Assembly (NCBI GenBank): GCA_910584325.1 | Contig: CAJTZH010000126.1 | Location: 1 to 5,813, forward strand | From: an uncultured Lachnospiraceae bacterium | GTDB taxonomy: Bacteria > Bacillota > Clostridia > Lachnospirales > Lachnospiraceae | Direction: 5' to 3' | DNA: 5,813 nt | Part shown: positions 1 through 4,930 of the stretch, piece by piece | Numbering within the stretch: the stretch's first letter is position 1 | How the letters are laid out: the number at the start of each line of letters is the position of its first letter | Made by a program: the position numbers and the translations under genes | The notes under the pieces: generated by a model | What the model was told of the DNA's origin: nothing | Database searches by the model: none | What the model saw: the letters and a program-made list of their open reading frames with translations, nothing else

Positions 1-383
1 TGACTGAATTGCTCGGACAATCCTTGTATGAAGTCTGGCAGGCGTTATGTTCGGCTATTGATGAAAAATACGATATGGAACGGTTATGGAATACCGGCGG
101 TAAGAATTGGACTTACGAGTATAAATATCGCAGAGGTGGAAAAACGCTTTGCAGTTTATACGCAAAAAAACGCTGCGTTGGTTTTATGATTATTTTTGGG
201 AAAGATGAAAGAGCAAAATTTGAAGCGATAAGGGATACTTTTTCAAATGCCGTTTGCAGGCAGTATGACGAAGCGCAAACCTATCATGATGGGAAATGGG
301 TGATGTTTAAACCGATAAATACGACGGAATTTGATGACTTTATGAAATTGCTGGCTATTAAAAGAAAACCGAATCGGAAATAA
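1..383 (+). CDS. DUF3788 family protein, 5' end outside the window (partial)
   Basis: The reading frame is open to the left edge and stops at TAA 381-383, giving about 126 visible residues. A TTG at 9 could be read as a start, but it has no ribosome binding site in view and codons for Thr and Glu precede it in frame, so I treat the gene as 5'-truncated by the window. The pattern fits DUF3788 as I remember it: an N-terminal helix with a 'YEVW' core, a strand pair 'WTYEYKYRRGGKTLC' then 'SLYAKK', a hydrophobic strand 'GFMIIFGK', a late 'HDGKWVMF' strand, and a basic tail ending 'LLAIKRKP'. No signal peptide or membrane segment is visible, so the protein is probably cytosolic. The family has no established biochemical role that I can name. 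The next gene on the same strand starts 58 bp downstream and may be co-transcribed. Family assignment is from pattern recall, not a search. Confidence 0.8.
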   Translation, partial: TELLGQSLYEVWQALCSAIDEKYDMERLWNTGGKNWTYEYKYRRGGKTLCSLYAKKRCVGFMIIFGKDERAKFEAIRDTFSNAVCRQYDEAQTYHDGKWVMFKPINTTEFDDFMKLLAIKRKPNRK

Positions 384-429
384 CAACTTTCGGTTTCACA
401 TGATATAGAGCAGCGGTTCATCAGAAAAC

Positions 430-436
430 GGAGAAG
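430..436 (+). promoter_or_regulatory. Ribosome binding site of the small membrane protein gene
   Basis: GGAGAAG lies 5 bases before the ATG at 442. It is a near-consensus Shine-Dalgarno sequence and is the main reason to accept this short reading frame as a real gene. No convincing promoter was found in the 58-bp gap upstream, so the gene may depend on transcription from the DUF3788 gene. Confidence 0.75.
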
Positions 437-441
437 AAATA

Positions 442-702
442 ATGCAAGAAAAAACGAAACGTATCCTGTGCCGGATATTGGACGCTGTGATTTTAGCCGG
501 AATCATGATGCTGGCAACAGGGCTGTACTATTGGCTTGTAAAAGCGGGGATTCCTTATCAGGACCCGCCGTTAGAACTGCAAATACAATATGCCGTCCAT
601 ATGGCAATCGGTGATGTTCTCGTAAGAAACGGTTTTGGATTTGCAGTCTGCGGTGGAATCATTCGCGTGTGTCTGGGATTGATATGGAGAAAACGTGATT
701 AA
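442..702 (+). CDS. Small two-helix membrane protein, function unknown
   Basis: The product is 86 residues, starting at an ATG with a strong ribosome binding site and stopping at TAA 700-702. Two hydrophobic segments are visible: about residues 12-33 and about 64-82. The segments are joined by a polar loop of about 30 residues containing 'GIPYQDPP' (36-43). Basic residues flank both ends (KTKR near the N-terminus, WRKR near the C-terminus), so by the positive-inside rule both termini should be cytoplasmic with the loop outside. Arg75 lies inside the second hydrophobic segment, which is unusual and may mean that this helix is amphipathic or packs against a partner. I do not recognise the family with certainty; I have an impression of similar small proteins with a 'PYQDP' loop in Clostridia. 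It ends 3 bp from the stop of the convergent ABC-F gene. No catalytic motif is visible. Confidence 0.72.
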   Translation: MQEKTKRILCRILDAVILAGIMMLATGLYYWLVKAGIPYQDPPLELQIQYAVHMAIGDVLVRNGFGFAVCGGIIRVCLGLIWRKRD

Positions 703-705
703 GCG

Positions 706-2256
706 TCATACCTTCGTGCTCCATTTGGAAACGTCCCATACCTGTGTTGCGATATCCTGATAAAATTCCGGTTCGTGGCAGATTAAAATGACGCTGCCTT
801 TGTACTCCTTTAACGCGCGTTTCAGCTCTTCCTTGGCGTCTGTATCCAGATGGTTTGTCGGCTCGTCAAGCGCAAGCACATTTGTCTCACGGTTTATCAG
901 CTTGCAGAGCCGCACCTTTGCCTGTTCGCCGCCGCTTAGTACCCGTACCTGACTTTCTATATGTTTTGTGGTGAGACCGCATTTTGCCAGAGCGGAGCGT
1001 ACTTCGTACTGGGTGTAGGACGGGAACTCTTTCCAAATCTCTTCAATACAACTGTTAGTTCCCGCGTCGGCTTCCTGCTCAAAATATCCGAGATAAATAT
1101 AATCGCCCATCGACGCCGTGCCGCTAAGCGGTTTTTGAAGTCCCAGGATACTGCGAAGCAGGGTGGTTTTGCCGATGCCGTTTGCGCCGGTAAGGGCAAT
1201 TTTTTCCCCGCGCTCCATGGACAGCGTGAGTGGGGCGGAAAGCGGTTCATCGTATCCGATAACGAGATTGTCGGTTTCAAAAATCAATTTGCCGGAGGTT
1301 CTGGCTTCTTTAAAACGAAACTGTGGTTTCGGTTTTTCTTTCGCAAGTTCAATCACATCCATTTTGTCCAGCTTTTTCTGACGGGACATTGCCATGTTTC
1401 TTGTGGCGACGCGTGCCTTGTTTCTCGCCACGAAATCTTCCAATTCCTTAATTTCCTGCTGTTGCCTGTTATAAGCGGCTTCGCGCTGGGCTTTTTTCAC
1501 TTCGTAAACTTCGGCGAATTTATCGTAATTTCCCACATAGCGGTTTAACTCCTGATTTTCCATGTGGTAAATGAGATTGACGACGCTGTTTAAAAACGGA
1601 ATATCGTGGGAAATCAGGATAAAAGCGTTCTCGTATTCCGTAAGATAGCGTTTCAGCCATTCAATGTGTTCAGCGTCCAGATAGTTTGTCGGCTCGTCCA
1701 AAAGCAGAATGTCCGGCTTTTCCAATAAGAGCTTTCCAAGCAGAACCTTGGTGCGCTGCCCGCCGCTTAAATCCGTCACGTCACGGTCAAGACCGATTTC
1801 GGTAAGACCTAGCGCCCGTCCGACCTCCTCTGTTTTGGCGTCAATCATATAAAAATCATGCAGCGTCAGTGTATCCTGAATGATGCCGAGTTCCTCCATC
1901 AGCTCTGTCATGGCGGTTTCGTCGGCGCCGCCTAACTGTTCGCAGATTTCATTCATCCGCGTCTCCAGTTCAAATAAATAGGAAAATGCGGATTTCAGAA
2001 CGTCCCGTATCGTCATGCCTGCAGTGAGGGCGGTATGCTGGTCAAGATACCCGGCGCGGACATTTTTTGACCATTCCACAGTGCCCTCGTCGGGCATTAA
2101 GTTCCCTGTGACAATATTCATGAAAGTGGATTTTCCTTCTCCGTTTGCCCCAACAAGACCGATATGTTCGCCTTTTAAGAGACGGAACGAAACATTTTGA
2201 AAGATTGCACGGTCGCCGAAGCCGTGGCTTAAATTAACTACATTTAAAATACTCAT
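706..2256 (-). CDS. ABC-F family ATPase (YfmM-type ribosome-associated translation factor)
   Basis: The 516-residue protein has two ABC ATPase domains in tandem and no membrane segments, the ABC-F layout. Domain 1: Walker A GANGEGKST (36-44), Q-loop Gln73, signature LSGGQ (163-167), Walker B ILLLDE (183-188), switch His217. Domain 2: Walker A GANGIGKTT (357-365), Gln394, signature LSGGE (440-444), Walker B glutamate Glu465, switch His494. Both catalytic glutamates are present, so both sites should hydrolyse ATP. An insertion between Q-loop and signature in domain 1 (about 88-145) is the arm region, and the charged, probably coiled-coil linker (about 245-305) is the part that in ABC-F proteins reaches toward the P-site tRNA. 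ABC-F proteins bind the ribosomal E site to relieve stalling or displace antibiotics. From memory the sequence is closest to Bacillus YfmM, whose role is poorly defined. Start: ATG (complement of 2254-2256) with GGAG 8 bases upstream (2265-2268). The short leader leaves little room for an antibiotic-sensing attenuator. Confidence 0.95.
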   Translation of the reverse strand: MSILNVVNLSHGFGDRAIFQNVSFRLLKGEHIGLVGANGEGKSTFMNIVTGNLMPDEGTVEWSKNVRAGYLDQHTALTAGMTIRDVLKSAFSYLFELETRMNEICEQLGGADETAMTELMEELGIIQDTLTLHDFYMIDAKTEEVGRALGLTEIGLDRDVTDLSGGQRTKVLLGKLLLEKPDILLLDEPTNYLDAEHIEWLKRYLTEYENAFILISHDIPFLNSVVNLIYHMENQELNRYVGNYDKFAEVYEVKKAQREAAYNRQQQEIKELEDFVARNKARVATRNMAMSRQKKLDKMDVIELAKEKPKPQFRFKEARTSGKLIFETDNLVIGYDEPLSAPLTLSMERGEKIALTGANGIGKTTLLRSILGLQKPLSGTASMGDYIYLGYFEQEADAGTNSCIEEIWKEFPSYTQYEVRSALAKCGLTTKHIESQVRVLSGGEQAKVRLCKLINRETNVLALDEPTNHLDTDAKEELKRALKEYKGSVILICHEPEFYQDIATQVWDVSKWSTKV

Positions 2257-2279
2257 GATATAAACTCCGTTTTTCTTGC

Positions 2280-2308
2280 ATTATACAATAATATTTCGCG
2301 TCCGTAAA
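2280..2308 (-). promoter_or_regulatory. Predicted sigma-A-type promoter of the ABC-F gene
   Basis: Read on the minus strand, TTTACG (-35, 2303-2308) and a perfect TATAAT (-10, 2280-2285) are separated by 17 bp. Transcription would begin near 2273, leaving a leader of about 17 nt before the ATG, just enough for the GGAG ribosome binding site. The -35 matches the consensus at 4 of 6 positions. Its outer edge is 1 bp from the -35 of the divergent rimO promoter. Confidence 0.7.
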
Positions 2309-2309
2309 C

Positions 2310-2338
2310 TTGATTTTTCTATGGAATAATTGTACAAT
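2310..2338 (+). promoter_or_regulatory. Predicted sigma-A-type promoter of the rimO-pgsA-cinA operon
   Basis: TTGATT (-35, 2310-2315) and TACAAT (-10, 2333-2338) are separated by 17 bp, the optimal spacing. The predicted start point near 2345 gives a leader of about 30 nt before the rimO ATG at 2375. The -10 lies inside a perfect 10-bp palindrome, ATTGTACAAT (2329-2338). The promoter position also excludes the upstream in-frame TTG at 2330 as the rimO start, because it would lie upstream of the mRNA. Confidence 0.72.
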
Positions 2339-2359
2339 AGAAATAATTTTGAGCAGCAA

Positions 2360-2364
2360 AGGAG
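2360..2364 (+). promoter_or_regulatory. rimO: Ribosome binding site deciding the rimO start
   Basis: AGGAG, in the context AAAGGAG, lies 10 bases before the ATG at 2375. The spacing is slightly long but acceptable in Firmicutes. The competing in-frame TTG at 2330 has no such site, would add 15 residues unlike other RimO N-termini, and overlaps the promoter. Confidence 0.8.
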
Positions 2365-2374
2365 TCATATAAAA

Positions 2375-3748
2375 ATGAAATTGATGGTCGTTTCGCTGGG
2401 ATGCGACAAAAATCTCGTGGATACGGAGATGATGATGGGACAGCTTGCCGGCAGAGAGTTTTTTTCTGATAAGAAACAGACCTGCGGATTTTCTCTTGAA
2501 TTTACGGATGACGAAGAGGAGGCGGAGATAATCATTGTCAATACCTGCTGCTTTATCAACGATGCAAAAGAGGAAAGTGTGGATACGATTCTTGCCATGG
2601 CAGAATGGAAAAAAACGGGCAACTGTAAGGTATTAATTGTCACGGGATGTATGGCGCAGCGCTACCGTTTGGAAATTATCGAGGAAATCCCCGAAGTGGA
2701 CGCAGTTGTCGGAACATCTTCTTACGACAGGATTTGTGAAGTTTTGGAACGTGTGCTTGCAGGAGAAAAACACAATGTTTTTGAGGAGCTTGAGAGGCTT
2801 CCCGATAACAGCAAAAAGAGACTTGTCACAACAGGAGGGCATTACGCGTATCAAAAGATTGCCGAAGGGTGCGATAAGTGTTGTACATACTGTATTATTC
2901 CGAAAATTCGCGGAAAGTTTCGCAGCTACCCAATTGAGAGCCTTGTCTTACAGGCACAAAAACTTGCGGCGGACGGCGTGAAAGAGCTTCTTTTAGTCGC
3001 GCAGGAAACGACGCTTTACGGCAAAGATTTATACGGGGAGAAATCACTGCACAGGCTGTTAAGGGAACTTTGCAAGATAGAGGGACTTGTGTGGATTCGT
3101 ATTCTTTATTGTTATCCCGAGGAAATTGATGACGAACTGATTAAGGTAATAAAGGAAGAGCCGAAAATCTGCCATTATCTGGATATGCCAATCCAGCACG
3201 CCGACGACGAGGTGCTAAGAAGAATGGGACGGCGCACAAATCAGGCAGATTTGCGCGCGGTGATTGAAAAACTGCGGCGTGAGATTCCCGATATCGCGCT
3301 GCGGACTACCCTGATTGCAGGGTTTCCGGGAGAGACCGACAAAGCGCATGAAGAGCTTCTGGCGTTTGTTGATGAGATGGAATTTGACCGTCTCGGCTGC
3401 TTCGCCTACTCCGCGGAGGAGGATACACCTGCGTTTTCGTTCCCGAATCAGGTAGATGATGCGGTAAAAGAGAATTGGAGGGATGAAATCATGGAGCTTC
3501 AGCAGGAAATTTCCATGGATAAATCCAAAGAACGAATCGGAAAAACCTACAGAGTAATGATTGAGGGCAGGGTTGCCGGAGAGAACGCCTATGTAGGAAG
3601 AACGTATATGGACGCGCCGAACGTGGACGGCTATATTTTTGTGAATACGGACGAAGAACTGATGACGGGCGATTTTGTCCCGGTAAAAGTTACGGGCGCG
3701 CTGGAATATGATTTGATAGGAGAAATTGATTATGAATCTGCCAAATAA
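2375..3748 (+). CDS. rimO: Ribosomal protein S12 methylthiotransferase RimO
   Basis: RimO is a radical-SAM enzyme that adds a methylthio group to a conserved aspartate of ribosomal protein S12. From the ATG at 2375 the protein is 457 residues, and the opening 'MKLMVVSLGCDKNLVD' is typical of RimO rather than of the tRNA enzyme MiaB. The N-terminal methylthiotransferase domain has its three cluster cysteines, Cys10, Cys58 and Cys92. The radical-SAM motif CxxxCxxC is Cys166, Cys170 and Cys173, followed by the family's 'IIPKIRG'. The remaining core runs to about 370, and a C-terminal TRAM domain (about 385-457) should bind the substrate. The Cys10-Cys58 spacing is about a dozen residues longer than I recall for E. 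coli RimO; the extra stretch is near 28-42. It is the first gene of a compact operon, with pgsA starting inside its last codons. MiaB is the main alternative, and the N-terminus and TRAM region argue against it. Confidence 0.95.
   Translation: MKLMVVSLGCDKNLVDTEMMMGQLAGREFFSDKKQTCGFSLEFTDDEEEAEIIIVNTCCFINDAKEESVDTILAMAEWKKTGNCKVLIVTGCMAQRYRLEIIEEIPEVDAVVGTSSYDRICEVLERVLAGEKHNVFEELERLPDNSKKRLVTTGGHYAYQKIAEGCDKCCTYCIIPKIRGKFRSYPIESLVLQAQKLAADGVKELLLVAQETTLYGKDLYGEKSLHRLLRELCKIEGLVWIRILYCYPEEIDDELIKVIKEEPKICHYLDMPIQHADDEVLRRMGRRTNQADLRAVIEKLRREIPDIALRTTLIAGFPGETDKAHEELLAFVDEMEFDRLGCFAYSAEEDTPAFSFPNQVDDAVKENWRDEIMELQQEISMDKSKERIGKTYRVMIEGRVAGENAYVGRTYMDAPNVDGYIFVNTDEELMTGDFVPVKVTGALEYDLIGEIDYESAK
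3718..3723 (+). promoter_or_regulatory. pgsA: Ribosome binding site of pgsA, inside rimO
   Basis: AGGAGA within the end of rimO lies 8 bases before the ATG at 3732. This selects ATG 3732 over the in-frame TTG at 3726, which would be only 2 bases from the site. Confidence 0.82.
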
Positions 3749-4301
3749 ATTAACGATTATCAGGGTAATACTAATTATACCGTTTACTTTACTGCTTTTA
3801 GGCGGGTATGAAGGCTTTGGAATGTTTGCGGGGATAGCCGGGTATACGGACCTTCTTGCATGTGTTATTTTTGTTGTTGCGAGTTTTACGGATTTTCTGG
3901 ACGGTTATCTTGCCAGAAAATATCATCTTGTAACAAATTTCGGGAAGTTCATGGACCCGCTCGCGGATAAACTGTTAGTCTGCGCGGCGTTAATCTGTCT
4001 CGTGGACATGGAACGGGTATCTTCGTGGATTGTCATTGTCATTATGAGCCGTGAATTTATCATCAGCGGATTCCGCCTGATTGCGTCCGATAACGGCGTG
4101 GTGATTGCGGCGAGCTACTGGGGAAAATTCAAGACGGTGTTTCAGATTTTCATGATTATTCTTCTGATATTAAATATTCAGAATCATCTGATGCAGATGA
4201 TTACGACGGCGGTGACATTCATCGCGTTGATTCTTACGGTGGTTTCGCTAATAGATTATATTGTCAAAAATAAAACTGTGATGAAGGATGGCGGCAAATA
4301 G
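3732..4301 (+). CDS. pgsA: CDP-diacylglycerol--glycerol-3-phosphate 3-phosphatidyltransferase
   Basis: PgsA transfers the phosphatidyl group from CDP-diacylglycerol to glycerol 3-phosphate, making phosphatidylglycerophosphate, the precursor of phosphatidylglycerol and cardiolipin, in the cytoplasmic membrane. The 189-residue protein carries the complete CDP-alcohol phosphotransferase motif D-x2-DG-x2-AR-x8-G-x3-D-x3-D: Asp54, Asp57, Gly58, Ala61, Arg62, Gly71, Asp75 and Asp79. The N-terminus 'MNLPNKLTIIRV' is typical of PgsA, and the later 'REF..SGFR' (107-115) and 'GKFKT' (131-135) blocks also fit. Several hydrophobic segments (about 9-24, 38-53, 81-92, 97-106, 137-148, 156-178) support an integral membrane protein, and length is normal for the family. 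ATG 3732 overlaps rimO by 17 bp. Its stop (TAG 4299-4301) shares one base with the GTG of the next gene. Other CDP-alcohol transferases such as PssA are less likely given the N-terminus and length. Confidence 0.94.
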   Translation: MNLPNKLTIIRVILIIPFTLLLLGGYEGFGMFAGIAGYTDLLACVIFVVASFTDFLDGYLARKYHLVTNFGKFMDPLADKLLVCAALICLVDMERVSSWIVIVIMSREFIISGFRLIASDNGVVIAASYWGKFKTVFQIFMIILLILNIQNHLMQMITTAVTFIALILTVVSLIDYIVKNKTVMKDGGK

Positions 4302-4759
4302 TGGAAGCGGAAGTGGTGCGTCTTTTAAAGAAAAAAAATTTAAAAATATGTTTTGTGGAATCGTGTACGGGAGGGCTTCTTGCGGCGACGCTCATTAACG
4401 TAAGCGGAGCGTCGGCGGTGATTGAGCAGTCCTTTGTAACTTACTCCAACGAAGCAAAACATAAGCTTGCCGGGGTGAAGAACAAGACGCTAAAAGAGCG
4501 CGGTGCGGTCAGCAAAAAGACGGCAAAGGAGATGGCAAAAGGCGGCGCGAAGGCTGCAGGATGTCCTGTCTGTGTATCGGTGACCGGCGTGGCAGGTCCG
4601 GGTACGGAAGAAGGAAAACCGGCGGGACTTGTCTATATCGGCGTCTATTATCAGGGCAGCGTCACAGCTTACAAGTTCCGGTTTGACGGCACAAGGAGCG
4701 AAATCAGAAAAAAAGCCGTTGATAAAGCGTTATTGCTGATTGTTAAGACGATTGCATAA
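4301..4759 (+). CDS. cinA: CinA C-terminal domain protein, predicted nicotinamide-nucleotide amidase
   Basis: The 152-residue protein is a stand-alone CinA C-terminal (PncC-like) domain. In the family this domain deamidates nicotinamide mononucleotide to nicotinate mononucleotide plus ammonia, in pyridine nucleotide salvage. Visible family blocks are 'VESCTGGLLA' (19-28) with the conserved Ser21, 'SFVTYSNEAK' (44-53) with Tyr48, 'SVTGVAGPG' (93-101) and 'GKPAGLVYIG' (105-114). There is no N-terminal molybdopterin-binding-like (COG1058) domain, which full-length CinA proteins of about 410 residues have, so this is the short form. The start is GTG at 4301, sharing its first base with the pgsA stop in a TAGTG overlap. 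The nearest purine-rich stretch, AAGGA (4284-4288), is 12 bases away, so translation probably depends on coupling to pgsA. No other start is plausible, because the next Met is residue 78, after the catalytic block. Short forms are also called pncC. The product is probably cytosolic. Confidence 0.92.
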   Translation: MEAEVVRLLKKKNLKICFVESCTGGLLAATLINVSGASAVIEQSFVTYSNEAKHKLAGVKNKTLKERGAVSKKTAKEMAKGGAKAAGCPVCVSVTGVAGPGTEEGKPAGLVYIGVYYQGSVTAYKFRFDGTRSEIRKKAVDKALLLIVKTIA

Positions 4760-4775
4760 CACAAACGGATGAAAG

Positions 4776-4820
4776 AAATTACCGTTTTCATGAAACACAT
4801 TTCATGAGACGGTATTTTTT
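4776..4820 (+). terminator. Rho-independent terminator of the rimO-pgsA-cinA operon
   Basis: The left arm TACCGT (4780-4785) and TCATGAAA (4788-4795) pair with TTTCATGA (4800-4807) and ACGGTA (4809-4814). This makes 8 + 6 bp of stem around a CACA loop (4796-4799), with a small internal irregularity (TT opposite G). Six T residues follow (4815-4820). It begins 16 bp after the cinA stop. An A-rich stretch on the left flank (4776-4778) might let it act weakly on the opposite strand as well. Confidence 0.85.
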
Positions 4821-4821
4821 G

Positions 4822-4850
4822 TTGACATTTTTATGAATTTGGTTTATTCT
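4822..4850 (+). promoter_or_regulatory. Predicted sigma-A-type promoter of the DUF5688-type gene
   Basis: A perfect TTGACA (-35, 4822-4827) and TATTCT (-10, 4845-4850, 4 of 6 consensus) are separated by 17 bp. The -35 starts one base after the T tract of the preceding terminator. The predicted start point near 4857 gives a leader of about 74 nt, which begins with a 7-bp inverted repeat. Confidence 0.75.
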
Positions 4851-4858
4851 ATAAAAAC

Positions 4859-4877
4859 GAAATACGTTCTGTATTTC
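4859..4877. repeat. 7-bp inverted repeat at the predicted transcription start
   Basis: GAAATAC (4859-4865) and GTATTTC (4871-4877) are perfect inverted copies around a 5-base spacer. The repeat lies about 2 bases past the predicted start point of the downstream gene. It could be an operator for a dimeric repressor or a stabilising hairpin at the mRNA 5' end. There is no following T tract, so it is not a terminator. Chance occurrence in AT-rich DNA is possible. Confidence 0.5.
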
Positions 4878-4918
4878 ATCTATAATCATTTTTATTCCCA
4901 AAACTATAACTGATAAAG

Positions 4919-4924
4919 AGAGGA
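4919..4924 (+). promoter_or_regulatory. Ribosome binding site of the DUF5688-type gene
   Basis: AGAGGA lies 6 bases before the ATG at 4931 and fixes that codon as the start. Confidence 0.75.
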
Positions 4925-4930
4925 CAGCGA

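Noticed and set aside
366..396. 8-bp inverted repeat (AAACCGAA / TTCGGTTT) around the DUF3788 stop codon
   Set aside because: The loop is 15 bases, the stem is AT-rich and no T tract follows, so it does not look like a terminator; too weak to list as a feature.
961..1548. Long open frame on the plus strand inside the ABC-F gene
   Set aside because: It is antisense to a highly conserved two-domain ATPase, has no ribosome binding site, and its composition (runs of Phe, Cys and His) is what the complement of ABC domains gives.
2330..2374. In-frame TTG extension of rimO by 15 residues
   Set aside because: It overlaps the predicted -10, has no ribosome binding site, and would lie upstream of the predicted mRNA start; the ATG at 2375 gives the standard RimO N-terminus.
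2637..2981. Alternative-frame open stretch within rimO
   Set aside because: It overlaps the radical-SAM and methylthiotransferase core in another frame and resembles no protein I know.
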